From: Allomyces arbusculus
Lineage: Eukaryota > Blastocladiomycota > Blastocladiomycetes > Blastocladiales > Blastocladiaceae
NCBI GenBank assembly: GCA_027604705.1
Contig: JADHYV010000106.1
Span: 1-50,366, forward strand
DNA: 50,366 bases
Direction of reading: 5' to 3'
Position 1 is the first letter of the stretch. The number at the start of each line of letters is the position of its first letter. A program made the position numbers and the translations under genes. Below the pieces are notes generated by a model that made no database searches, was not told the origin of the DNA, and worked only from the letters and a program-made list of their open reading frames with translations. Of the stretch, positions 10,400 through 20,463 are shown piece by piece.

Positions 10400-12582
10400 A
10401 TGCCGCGCCGTCCTCCCGGCCCCGCTGCTGCCCGCCCGTCCGCATCGCGCGGCCCGGCGCCCGCGACCCTTTACCAAGACGACGTCGACCCTTACGCCGA
10501 TCACTATGACGACCATCTCGACGACCACAATGACGACGACCATGCGCCGCTGCTCAGCAGGGACCACCACCATTACGTTTACGACACGCGCGCGGCCCCG
10601 TCGGCGCACCCACCACCGCCACCCCAAGGCCACTGGCCGCCGATGAGTAACGGCAGCAGTTTGCAGCTCGACGACGGCGACGACGATGTGGCCGCGCCGA
10701 GGCTTGAGAAATGGGTACCAACAGCTATTCTCCCTCCGACAGGCGACATGTTAGTGCTCGAGCTGACGCGCTGAGTGCCCCGCTTAGCTGCCCGCGCCGC
10801 TTACGGCGTCCAACACGCTCTTCCAAGCCGAGCACCACGCTGCCGACCACGACGACGTGTATCGCGACTTGATGCCGGACCGCGCCCACGACGATGCGTT
10901 GGTTCGTACGGCGACAATTGGCCGCTCATCGCGCATGTCCTCGGAGATGCTGACATGCCGTCCCGGGTAGCCTCCACCCAACGAAGCGCCCGCGCCGCCG
11001 TTTTGGAAACGCAAGTTGTTACCGGGCACGCTCCCTCAGCACGACGCCTTTTGGGCCGTGCTCTACGTCGTGTGCCTCGCCGTCATGGTCGTCATGGGGA
11101 TTGCGCTCCTATTTTCCGCGCCGGTACCACCCCCCACCTCTTTTCCAGACCCCTATTTTCCACGACCTCCCGGAATTGACCTCCCGCTATTTCAATATTC
11201 AGCCATCAAGTCCACCCACCGCCGTCCCGCAATCCGGCCTGCTCCTCGCGATCCGCGACGCCCTCCCCGTGCTCATCTCCGTCTTCCTCATTTCCTGCGT
11301 GCTCGGCGCGCTGTGGATCTTGCTCATGGGCGCGTTCGTGCACGTGATCGTGTGGGCAACCGTGCTCTTCATCCCCGTCTCGTGCGTCGGGTTGACGGCC
11401 TGGTCCCTCGTGCTGCTCCTGGCGCCACCGTCGGGCGCCGCGCCCGTCGATCAAGCGGCATTCCTGATCCTATTGCTGCTCACGACCGTCGTGACCGGTT
11501 CCGTCTTTGCGGTCGTGACCTACCTGCACAAGGACCACATTGACGTGACGATCGCGTTGATCCAACTGGCCACGCACATCCTTCGCGCGAACCCGTCGGT
11601 CTTCGTCCTCTCCCTCGGCCTGCTCGCGGGGTACCTCGCGTTCGTGATTCTCTGGCTCGCTATGGTCGCGCGGTACATATCATGGACCGCCATCCTCGCG
11701 GCACTGCAGTACGTCGGCGACTCCCAGATTGCCGACACGTGGGTCGCCGGCCTGCACTGGGCGCCGACCTTGATTTTCCTCGTGGTCATGCTCATCTGGA
11801 CGACCGCGCTCGTTGCGAACCTGCACAAGATGGCGCTCGCGTCAATGGTGCACCACTGGTACTTTTCGCGCGGGAAAGGGCCGCACGTGGCTGGGTCTGA
11901 GTTGGCGAAACGCGCGCTCAAGCGGACGGCCACCGAGTTGGTGGGTACGGCCGCGTTAGGCGCGCTCGTAACGACGGGGATCCAGGTGGCCAGGGGGTTG
12001 TATCGGCTGTACGATGCGCACGTGCGGGAGCGGTTACCAAGGATGGCAACGCCGGCCGAGGGTGGTGGAGTGCAGCACCCGGTAGTCATGGCAGGGGCCA
12101 CGTGCGTCGCGTGCATTACGCACTGGGTCGCGCCACTCGCGCGGTACTTGGCCCGGCTGGTCGCGGTCGTGAACCACTACACGCTGATTTACGCGGCGAT
12201 CACGGGGCTCGGGTACGCGACGTCCGCCAAGAAGGCGTCGGGCCTGCTCGCGCGGAACGTCTCCACGGCCCTCCTCCGGGACATGTTCGCGCGCATGGTC
12301 CTCCTGCTCGGCAACGCAATTCTCGCCACGATTGTCGGGCTCGGCATCGTGACGGCGGTCCGGGACGACCCGGCCCTCGACGGCGGTGCACGGGCCGGAC
12401 GGGGCGGGACGGCGGCAGTCATGGCGTGCGGGATGTGGATTGCCTGGGGGGTCATGCGCGTCTGGGCCGACGTGTTGACGCACGTGATTGATGCGGCGTT
12501 TTTGTGTTTTGCGATTGATGTGGAGATCCGGGAGTGTCATGTCCCGGAAGCGCACGAGGCGTTTGCCGCGTTTCGGTATTGA
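10400..12582 (+). CDS. Choline-transporter-like protein (SLC44/CTL family, Pns1-type)
   Basis: Exons 10400-10714, 10788-10901, 10971-11123 and 11203-12582 join in phase 0 through introns of 73, 69 and 79 nt, giving 653 residues. The N-terminal ~180 residues are cytosolic, rich in Asp, His and Pro. A first membrane segment follows (FWAVLYVVCLAVMVVMGIAL), then a block of about nine more hydrophobic segments. Family landmarks are visible: HHWYFSRGKGP then a long helix with LGALVTTGIQVARGLY, corresponding to the conserved WYW...GSL region. GYATSAKKASGLLARN corresponds to the FCTSAKDAF...RN motif, and AFLCFAIDVE to the FLCFLED motif near the C-terminus. CTL proteins are plasma- or organelle-membrane carriers linked to choline; the fungal substrate is uncertain. 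An in-frame TAG at 10968-10970 falls at the end of intron 2, so it is spliced out in this model. Confidence 0.82.
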
Positions 12583-13236
12583 CGGGCCCCTAGAGGAGGA
12601 GGGAGGGTGGAGGAGTGGGGCGGTTTGTGTATAGTTTGGTTGGTTGGTTCGGGTTTCGCGTTCACATCGGTTTGGGCACGCGAATGTTTATTTTTCTTTT
12701 TCGGTGGAGTATGCGCGGCAATCCATTCTCTTGCAGAAAGTCGTTTTTGAAGCTCAGGTCGGACGGCATTGCGTTGCTCGTGGGTAATACGGCAGAAGTC
12801 CCTCACAGACATGGCTGTCGCGCCAACTCGCTCGCTCAACAGCACACTTAGAAACCTGGACACATCGATTCACAGCAATCGACTCTCGCTTCCCCACCTG
12901 GATAGTGGTGTCTGGACCGTTTCCTTCCCCAGGCCGAGCTGATCCGATCACCAAAGCTCAAACGGTTCACCCGACATGTTCGCAAGTGTAGAAGCATCAG
13001 ATCAAAAGTTACACCACCAGGGAACTTCGACCAGGAATGGGTGGTCGCGCCGGATATCCTTCACCCCGGCACGAATCCAGTCACTGACCTGGATCATCCA
13101 AACATGTAGGACACATATCTGCTACATACAAGACAAACAGAGGCGGCCTTGGAATGGTATAAATTGAATGCGTTGCCATAAACTCTCACCTCCCCACCCG
13201 ATCTGTCGTCCTGCTTCCAGTCCCTCCAGCCCCACG
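12583..13236. other. Intergenic stretch without recognisable features
   Basis: About 650 bases of mixed composition. The short open frames on both strands look random, and I see no repeat, RNA gene or conserved protein motif. It marks the start of the looser subtelomeric cluster that follows. Confidence 0.5.
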
Positions 13237-13844
13237 TTACACTGCGCGCGCTGCTTTCAAGTCGTCCACCGCGCCCACCATCACGTTTTCATGATCGCCC
13301 TCACCACGATCGATTGTCGAATACATGACATGGCCTGCGCACTTGACCAATGCAGCCGTACAGCTGTTGCTGTGCACCGACACAGTTTTGCCGTCAGGGT
13401 CACTGCCCTTTTCAACCGCAACACTGGCAGTACGACGTGCAGAACGCTCACACAACCACTTGAGCCCCACCAACACGGCGAGCATGGTCACTTCCACGGC
13501 GCACGAGATCTACCCAGCGACGGCGTTCATGAGGGTTAGTTGACCTGTACTTTGATCAAACACGTCAGTTCGGATTAGCCACTGGCGATGGTGTGATGCA
13601 GACCGATGGGAAGAAAGGAATACACGGACTAAGGACCCAACCGTACCGAGAAAGTAGAGCAGCTACCACCAGTAGGATTGGTTGTCGGCTGACCGCGTGC
13701 ACCAGGCGTGGTGGGTTTGGGGGACGAGGAACACCACCGGCGTTGTGTCGACGTGTCAGTCATGATGTTTAGGCTCACAGACCGAGTATCCCGCTGCTCA
13801 CGTAGCCAATATGTCAAGGTGTGGCCAGAGGATGATGAACGCAA
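13237..13844 (-). CDS. Hypothetical small two-exon gene with a membrane-like helix
   Basis: A minus-strand frame at 13844-13629 contains MTDTSTQRRWCSSSPKP followed by a Pro/Gly/Thr-rich stretch and SCSTFS, and then a possible donor GTACGG. A second frame downstream, ending at 13237, begins after GGGTAG at ISCAVEVTMLAVLVGLKWL, a hydrophobic helix. It continues as a soluble tail with two cysteines and ends in DDLKAARAV. Joined, they would encode roughly 130 residues. I recognise no family. The intron would be about 140 nt, longer than most here. This could equally be two unrelated chance frames. Confidence 0.25.
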
Positions 13845-13945
13845 AATAATTCGTCGTCTCCTTCATTGTTCCCAAATGCATGAACAACCTGGAATATGAA
13901 GCGGCCGCAAGCCGCAGCAAAAGACAACCAAATGGACCGTTTCAT

Positions 13946-14575
13946 TCACGACCGTGTTCCATCACAATGTCTCCAAGCATGTGTCCCTGCCGCTGCTCCG
14001 CCCCCCGATGCCCGGCCATCAGCGCCATCGCATCCACGGACAGAGACGCCACGAGCTGCGCGGCGTCGGCGCCCTAATCCGCCAACCCCGGCGCTGACCG
14101 CATGCGCGACGCGCCTGAATCCACCACTCCTGTTACCGACCGCGTGCGCGACGCGTCCACAACCGCATTTCTCCCTCGGTGGCCGCCGCGCGATCCGGAC
14201 GTGCACAAGCGCACTTGACGCCAATCCCTTTGGCGAGCTGCTCATGCTGCGCAGTGGGCCGTTTCTCGTAACGCGCAACGATGCCGACGCCGTGCCGAGG
14301 GTGAACGTGAAGCGCGCGCTGGCGTGCCCCTGACCTGGTTCCGCGGCCCACGGACTTGACCGCGTTTCGTGTGCGCCGCGATGTGATGCGGCATGTGTGT
14401 GGCAAGTGCTCGACCGTGTGAGAATGAAAACGTGTGTGCAGCAACGCGTTGACGCGTTGCACGAGTGGGTGGTTCGGTTGCGCAGTCGTGAGGGGCGGTG
14501 GATGAAAGCGCGTGGAATCTGTAAATTGGATGATGACAAGCCCGGCCGGTGGATGTCGGCAGGTGGAGAGTGATG
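13946..14575 (+). pseudogene. Decayed copy D of the CxxC-W-CC family
   Basis: The frame ending at 14333 contains FGELLMLRSGPFLVTRNDADAV and then VNVKRALACP. This matches the FG-x-LL-x-P-SPFxVTG...VRxAL core of the intact family gene at 15102-16130. After a frame change, the text RHVCGKCSTV appears at about 14385-14415, matching the C-x2-C half of the module. The usual W and CC positions are not readable. The upstream part is Ala/Arg/Pro-rich and does not match the helical N-terminus of other copies. I see at least one frameshift and a stop. It lies on the plus strand, opposite to the intact copy. Confidence 0.5.
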
Positions 14576-14602
14576 TGCGCGGACGCGCGGCAGGGAGTGG
14601 GG

Positions 14603-14977
14603 TCACGACTTGTATATACGTTGGCGGGTCATGAATGTAAATAGGACCGAAGTCGTGGAATTGAAAGGATGGAACAACAACAACACAAGCTGCGGCCGGC
14701 CTGACCATTCATTCTCGATCATCGTCATGCCCGCCACGTTCTCGCTCGGGTCAACGACCACACCACCACCGCACGCGAAGTCGACCGGGATCCCACGCGT
14801 GACGAAGTGGAGGGCAACGAGCAGCCGCGATTGCTCAGTGAACGGCAAAAATAGCATTCGCACGGAATCGGGCTCGAGTCGTGCGGGCAGGGAGGAAGCG
14901 TGGAAACTGACGGGAGCAATTCTCGCTGTGCATCTGTTGCGGCACGCGGTGGAGAGCACGCCTAAACACAGGAGCAA
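14603..14977 (-). CDS. Hypothetical 124-codon open frame
   Basis: This minus-strand frame reads as a plausible globular sequence: alternating hydrophobic stretches (RMLFLPF, LLVALHFVTRG), a Gly/Val stretch VDFACGGGVVVDPSENV, and a C-terminal LVLLLFHPFN segment. I know no family it belongs to. The opposite strand is open over much of the same interval, so coding orientation is uncertain. It sits between copy D and the intact family member A and may be an unrelated subtelomeric gene fragment. Confidence 0.25.
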   Translation of the reverse strand: MLLCLGVLSTACRNRCTARIAPVSFHASSLPARLEPDSVRMLFLPFTEQSRLLVALHFVTRGIPVDFACGGGVVVDPSENVAGMTMIENEWSGRPQLVLLLFHPFNSTTSVLFTFMTRQRIYKS

Positions 14978-15101
14978 TGCGATAGGAAAGGGCCAGGGCC
15001 GCTTGTTGGCCGGGAAGCAACAGGAATGTATCTACCGCACGCGACGAAACCTGCATTCCGGCACGACTCTCCACACGACCGACCGCGCCAATTTTGCAAT
15101 G

Positions 15102-16130
15102 TCACCCTGGTTCTGCGCCGCGGTAACGTAACCCCACCACAAAAATGAGGTCCGTCCTGACCGCGCGCGGTGCAAGTGTTGATCGCCACGAGTCACAGCA
15201 CTGGCGCGCAGCCTTCCACATCCCGCCACACGTGCACCGAATGCCCTTAAACCGGCGCCGGCGCACGCCAATCGACTCCATGAGCGCCGTGTCCCAGGGC
15301 GTGTTGGCGCCACCAATCGAGAGACCGAGTGCCGACCGCACGTCGACCGACCGCACGCCGTCGTCGGCGTCACCCGTGTAGAGGAACGGCGACGTGGGTG
15401 AGAGCAGGAGCGCCCCGAGCCGGTCGCGCGCAAGCGCCGCGAGAATGGTGACGGGAAGTCGCGCAAGTGTGTCGGGTGGAGGTGGCAGCAGCGGCGGCGC
15501 TCGTCGAATCGCAGTTGCACTTGCATCGCGCCGGGGACGGGCAGCAGACGCGCGACTCGGCGAGTCTGCGACGTCGTCGTCGGAACCTGCGTCGTCACAA
15601 TCGTCATGACCGCTGCCGCTTATCGCGCCGTTGCTTCTGCCACGGTTTCGACTTATTGCGCCATCGTGATCGCCGCGGCGAGACGGTCGTGTGGGGGAAC
15701 GCGACGTTACGGCGCTGCTTTCCCTGCGATGCAGACGAGCGCCGTCGCCAGCCAGATTGCGCGCGATGATGGTCGCGACCGTCGTGTCGTCGCAGTCGGG
15801 AAATACGAGCGTAGACTCGGTGCAGAGTGCGGTCGTGTCCGCCTCGAGTGCCAGGAGCGCAGAGACGACTTCGGGGCTGGCCACCGTGGCGGACATGAGG
15901 GCGTCGGCGGCGCGTCGCATCTCGGCCGGACGCGCACTGGGTACGCGCTGCGGCCATATGGGCTCGTGGTCGACGTCGACAAGGTCGCACGCCGGCCGCT
16001 GCGAGAGGGGGAACGAGTGCGTGACCGAGAACTCGGCGTGGTCGCAGGAAGCAACAGAGGCAGGAGGGGTGGACCAGCGGCGGGCTCTTGGGCCGAGCAT
16101 GGCGGCACTGGTAGCTGGTATTGTTGTCAT
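15102..16130 (-). CDS. Intact member (copy A) of an unrecognised CxxC-W-CC protein family
   Basis: This is one uninterrupted frame of 342 residues; an internal Met at about residue 11 (MLGPRARRW) is an alternative start. Residues ~45-130 form a predicted helical part (PAEMRRAADALM...SALLALEADTTAL...TIIARNLAGDG). Residues ~130-230 are an Arg/Ser/Asp-rich low-complexity linker. Residues ~230-340 form the conserved module: LARDRLGALLLSPTSPFLYTG, then VDVRSALGL, WDTALMESIGV, and a cysteine cluster reading CTCGGMWKAARQCC, ending in FVVGLRYRG. The spacing C-x3-W-x5-CC equals that in every readable relative in this window, although the first cysteine pair is CxC rather than CxxC. The cluster could bind zinc, but no function is known to me. 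Copy E starts ~190 bases away, head-to-head. Confidence 0.6.
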   Translation of the reverse strand: MTTIPATSAAMLGPRARRWSTPPASVASCDHAEFSVTHSFPLSQRPACDLVDVDHEPIWPQRVPSARPAEMRRAADALMSATVASPEVVSALLALEADTTALCTESTLVFPDCDDTTVATIIARNLAGDGARLHRRESSAVTSRSPTRPSRRGDHDGAISRNRGRSNGAISGSGHDDCDDAGSDDDVADSPSRASAARPRRDASATAIRRAPPLLPPPPDTLARLPVTILAALARDRLGALLLSPTSPFLYTGDADDGVRSVDVRSALGLSIGGANTPWDTALMESIGVRRRRFKGIRCTCGGMWKAARQCCDSWRSTLAPRAVRTDLIFVVGLRYRGAEPG

Positions 16131-16317
16131 TGCGGTCGTTGCGGGAAGTTGGAAATGACTGGGGTGAATGAGGAGATTTGCTTTGTGTGCACTGGTGTTA
16201 GGACGAGCAGACGGGCGAGCGGGACGACGTTAGGCGCTGCAGTCTCGCATCGTCTCGCAGCTCGAGAGCGCGTGGCAAGCTGGTGCTTCATTGGTGATCT
16301 GCCGCGACCACCGACAT

Positions 16318-16794
16318 GTATGCGAGCGCCTCGGTCCCGGCCAATTCTGGCACCGAAGCGTCGGCTGCACCGCCGGCAGCACGCACGCGCGATGCGCCCG
16401 TCTCGCCCTCGCTCCCATTATGGCCGCCGCGCGACCCGGCCGTCCACGCGCGGCTCGCGTCCGATACCGCGCCAACCGACTGTTCATGCCCCCCGCCGCG
16501 GCGCCATTTATCGTGATGGGTGTCGCAACCGACGCAGTGCTGATGCTCGACATGAAGCGCGCGCTCAAACTGGTACGGACCAGTCACGTCCCGTGGCCCG
16601 AGACCGCTCTGGCCGTGGTTGGCGTGCGTCGCAACGAGACGCGGCACGTGTGCCGGCAGTGCAAGAGCATGTGGCCGACGAGCCGACTGTGTTGCTCGGT
16701 GTTGACGGACGCGCTCGTGTGTGGTCTTGTTGGGGCGGCGCAAGGATGGAGACGAGTGAGGGTGAGGTCCGCGTGGTGGTTGTGGATTCCGTGA
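16318..16794 (+). pseudogene. Decayed copy E of the CxxC-W-CC family
   Basis: A plus-strand frame beginning at 16318 reads LPLWPPRDPAVHARLAS, matching WPPRDAALRKRLA in the second module of the 34-36 kb gene. After a frame change, it continues in the frame ending at 16794 with PFIVMGVATDAV, LDMKRALKL and WPETALAVVGV. It then gives VCRQCKSMWPTSRLCC, which fits C-x2-C-x3-W-x5-CC exactly. A single frame change separates the two halves, so this copy is young or damaged by one indel (or one base error). The helical N-terminal region is absent. It is head-to-head with copy A. Confidence 0.6.
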
Positions 16795-17084
16795 CGGCGA
16801 CAATGGGGTGGGCGTGGTCGGGTGGATAAAATACAGATGCACTTCCGAAATGTGATCGTGGGTTGTTCAGTCGACTGGAGTAGCAGGGGAGGTGCTTTTG
16901 CGCCATGATGTTGCGTTTATCCAAGCAGAAAAACAAGTTGAACGTCGATACTTCTCAACAACAACAAAACAAAAGGCATCTGGCCACCGTTCCTCACACC
17001 TTAACTGCGATTCTGGCCTTATTCGCTCCACAGCCGCAACGCTGCGGTGCCGCCCGCCCACAGGCCTCGTCCGAGTCGTGGGGC

Positions 17085-17500
17085 TCAACGATCCACGCGT
17101 GCATGGCTGCCACGCGTCACAGAACTTGCGCACGAAGTCCTCCATAAGCACCCAAAGGCGCGACATTTGGCTTTCCTGCACCAGTGCACGCTAATCGACA
17201 CGAGCGGCTTGGTTTCCCACGGCGTTTCAAACCAGAGGTCCACCCCAAGCTCCACACGCACGTCGACGATGTGCAAGCGTCGTGCGGGTTGCCCGTGTTT
17301 TAGATAGGGGAGAGCGCGAGAGGAGGAGTATGCCGAACCGGTTGTGCGCGAGCACGGCGATAACGTGAGACGGGAGGTGCACCAGTTCATTGGGTCGGGG
17401 TGGGGAGAGACCGGTGAAATGTGACAGTTTTGATGTTTGCTCGCCCATGCGTGAGCATACCACATTGAACCAGAACACCCACCGCGCAGTTGGGCAAACA
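17085..17500 (-). pseudogene. Decayed copy F of the CxxC-W-CC family
   Basis: On the minus strand, LPSHVIAVLAHNRFGILLLSRSPL (in two pieces here: LPSHVIAVLAHNRFG and ILLLSRSPL) matches LPVTILAALARDRLG / ALLLSPTSPF of copy A. After a frame change, the sequence HIVDVRVELGVDLWFETPWE corresponds to the VDVRSALGL...TPWD part. It ends in a degraded, cysteine-containing tail around CLWRTSC. The strict CxxC-W-CC spacing is no longer readable. At least one frameshift is needed. It is tandem with copy B on the same strand. Confidence 0.5.
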
Positions 17501-17568
17501 ACGTGAGTGTAAATATCGATAGGTGCCCACAGCGGAAATGCACAACGGCTTCGCTCTCACACCATTTT

Positions 17569-18590
17569 CTACACAAAAAACGCGGCTCGCGTTGCAGCTT
17601 CACGCTGACGTGCTGCGGTACCACAATCCCAAGACAAACTTGAGTTCGGTCTTCCCCCAAATCCGACTGCCACGCGTTGCATCATTGGCGCGTGGCTTCT
17701 ACATACTCCCCACACGCATACCGGACCCCTGGAACCGGTGCAAGCGCACACCAAGCGACTCGAGCAGTGCCGTGTCCCCAGGCGTGCATCCCCCTGGGGA
17801 AAGCAGGGCTTCAGGCGCACGTCGGCCGTACGAACGCCGTCATTGGCGTCGCCCGTGCAATGGAACGGCGACGTGGGCGACATGAGCAGCGTGCCGAGCC
17901 GATCGCGCGCGAGCGCCGTGGTTGGGAGCCGCAAGTGAGTTAGGCAAAGGCGGCGGCTCGCGGTGCACGCGGGCCATTGCGCTGTTCGGCAGAAGTGCGG
18001 TGCTGGTGGACGCGTGGCTTGGTGACGCGCCGCCGTGAACATGGTTCGGGAAGTCGTCAGAATTGGCGTCGCCAGTCTCATTGCCGTGCTCACTGTCGTT
18101 CATCGCACTGCTGGCGCCGCAGTCATTGCGGCGGCGAGACGAACGAGCCCGGAAACGTGTCTGGGATCAATGGTCACGCACCTCCTGGGTTTGGTCCGTT
18201 GTGTCAACGCCATGGCAATAATGGTCCCCGCCAGCCTGATCAATTACGAGAGCCTTTACGACAGTCGTGTCATCGTGGTTGAGGAATACGGGCGCGTACT
18301 TGTTGCGCAGCGCGTGCACGTCGGCCTCGAGCAAGAAGACACGTACATGAGCTCGCGCGTTCGGGCTGGTCACGACAACGGTTGTCAACGCGTCAGCGGC
18401 ACTGCACATCTCGGTCGCGCTTGTGGGTGCGGTGTGAATTCATTTGGTCGCTTGGTCGACGACAAGGTCGCGCGCCGGCTGTGGGAGCGACTTGGATTGC
18501 GTGACGAGCGACTTGACGCGGTCGGCCGTGGCGGCGGCCGTGGCGGTGGACGCGCGCGAGCGGGGATTTGGTGCTGAGCATGGCTGCGTC
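17569..18590 (-). pseudogene. Decayed copy B of the CxxC-W-CC family
   Basis: This copy spans the full architecture of copy A on the minus strand but is spread over several frames. Near 18590-18580 the text AAMLSTKSPLARV matches AAMLGPRARRW. At 18409-18167, CSAADALTTVVVTSPNA...LLEADVHALRNKY...DDTTVVKALVIDQAG matches the helical part of A. Near 17870-17800, LARDRLGTLLMSPTSPFHCTG and GDANDGVRTADVR match the module, and WDTALLESLGVRLHRFQG follows. The cysteine cluster has been replaced and a stop interrupts it. It is therefore a clear pseudogene. It is head-to-head with copy C across 18591-18950. Confidence 0.6.
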
Positions 18591-18952
18591 GAAAACGGTT
18601 CGTCGTCGCCGCGAGAGCCGGGAGGAGAGGAGTCGAGCAGGGTGGTTGTGTGCTGTCGCGCCGCACACCAAGCAGCATGGAGTTCCAGGCACGTTTGAGA
18701 ACATGTCCACGAAAGGCATACTTTTGCATCGCTCCCTGCCCCATCCGCCCACATCGCGCCTGCTGTACCTGCACGACCATGACCATTAATTACCACCTCT
18801 CGACAAGGGAGCAGTCTGTGACCGACAAGCGCGACGAGCCCTTGTCGTCCGACCGCCTTGGTTGCCGCCGTGACAGACTACACAGCGCAACCGTGCGCAA
18901 CCCACGATGAGCTTCCACCACGACCAACCCGCCAAACCGACCGCCCACGACA

Positions 18953-19717
18953 ATGATGTGCTCTTCGCCGCCGCCCCGTCGCCGCCCGGCGCCGCACGCC
19001 AATGATACCGCCGCGGCCGAAAACGACACGGCCGGCTGCATGCACTCTCTGCTCGCGCAATCGCAGGTCATTGCACTGCATGTGCTCAATATGGTCGTCG
19101 ACCAGGCCGCGCAATTACTGCACGACGTGACTGCGCAAAAGGCCGAGATGTGCCGCACTGCGCGGGCGCTCATGTCCTCTCACAGCGGCGACACGACTAA
19201 CACCGCTGACGTGCGCGAGATGCTGTACGTGCTCGTCGCGCTCGAGGCTGACGTGCGCGCGTTGCACGACAAGTGTACGGTGTCCTGCCTGACCGCATGA
19301 TCGTCAAGGCCGGGCACGAGCCAGGCGCCATGCGCGGCGCACTAGTTGACGGCGACGGCGAGCCGCGATTCCCACTCGAGCCACGTCCGATCCGACAAAC
19401 CGTGCGAGTCCCGGCGCGCGGTACTCGTGACCGTGCGTGCACGTTGGCGCGCCGTCGTGCTAGCGGCCCTGTTCGCGCCCCCGTCGACGCATCATCAAAA
19501 TGCGCTTATGGTTTCGAAGGCAGCGGCAAGAACGGTGATAGTACCGAGCAATTTACGTACACGGGCGATGCGCTCGGAGTCCTGCTCAAAAGCAAGTCGC
19601 TATCTCTGGGACTATACGCTGCTTGAGTTGGTCAATGTGGTTTGTCGCGACGCCCTGGTTGGGTGCCGATCATGCGGCGCCAACTGGCGGGCCGATCACG
19701 CGTGCTGCGCGGCGTAG
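18953..19717 (+). pseudogene. Decayed copy C of the CxxC-W-CC family
   Basis: The first frame (18953-19300) encodes a helical region: VLNMVVDQAAQLLHDVTAQKAEM, then CRTARALMSS and VALEADVRALHDKC. These align with PAEMRRAADALM and ALEADTTALC of copy A. Further on, QFTYTGDALGV matches SPFLYTGDADDGV. In another frame, LWDYTLLELVNVV is followed by VGCRSCGANWRADHACCAA, which keeps the exact C-x2-C-x3-W-x5-CC spacing. The linker is largely missing or scrambled. At least two frame changes interrupt it. It ends with a stop two residues after CC, lacking the usual VVGLARR-like tail. Confidence 0.55.
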
Positions 19718-20340
19718 GTACCTGTGCATGGCGCGGGGCCGCGCAGGAACAAGTATGCCTTAAGGATTTCTCGTGCGGCTAATCAGCAGGCTGGGGAAGA
19801 CCGTGATGAGATGGTTGAGTGGGGATGCGTTACTGACTGCTCATCGGTCTAGGGAGATTTGCCATGAAGGTGCATGAAATCACAGCATGGGCCTGAGATG
19901 CGCTGGTTGCTAAGCGTGCAAGCGATACTAGAAGATGTGTGATGTCGACCAAAATACAGCAAGCTCTTTTCATACCTATGTTGCAGTTTCTAGCTTGGCA
20001 TGAGCTGACTGCGACTGCCGTATCCCCATCAATCGCAGTATTGCCATCTATTTCTCGAGTGAGCGCTTCTCCTTATCGAATTCGTCTCAAGTGCCATGAA
20101 ACCCGCACAAAAAGGCCCCCATCGGCTTCACCACCCATTACACAACACAAGCAGCTCCAGCTGCCAATCCTTCTGGTTTTACAACTCGTCGCAGAGAAAG
20201 GCGATGCTGACCACTGCACCTAAAAGAACAATACATTGCCAGAACGCTATCGCGGCGAGTAGCAAGTCCTTCAGGTCACACCCAACCAAGCGCATGCAAG
20301 AACTGACGCGCCGTACAGTGAGAAATGCGGCTGTGGTCAT
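19718..20340. other. Intergenic stretch without recognisable features
   Basis: About 600 bases with GC content lower than the neighbouring genes. Only short open frames occur and none has a recognisable motif. It marks a transition from the family cluster into repeat-derived DNA. Confidence 0.5.
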
Positions 20341-20344
20341 GCCA

Positions 20345-20463
20345 TGCCGGCCCGCACAGGGGCCCATTAGCAGTCAAGGTCGCCACCACCGTCTCCCCAG
20401 CCGGAGGCGCCACTGCCGGCCTGTGCAGGGGCCCATTGGCAGTCAAGGTCGCCATCTCCCCAG
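20345..20463. repeat. Imperfect tandem duplication, unit about 69 bases
   Basis: Two copies of a segment containing AGGGGCCCATT[A/G]GCAGTC followed by AAGGTCGCCA lie about 69 bases apart (around 20354-20385 and 20425-20455). Each is followed by a CTCCCCAGC stretch. This is a small local duplication in non-coding or decayed DNA. Confidence 0.6.

Noticed and set aside
10968-10970. In-frame TAG in the choline-transporter-like gene
   Set aside because: A 69-nt intron (10902-10970) with a GT donor ends exactly at this TAG and keeps frame, so it is not evidence of a pseudogene.
15606-16829. 407-codon plus-strand frame
   Set aside because: It is antisense to the intact family gene at 15102-16130 and is Arg/Gly/Ala-rich without motifs. 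The minus-strand reading aligns to other family copies, so the plus frame is a shadow.
20345-20463. CRISPR-like or satellite array
   Set aside because: Only two imperfect units are present, with no regular spacers; it is a local duplication.
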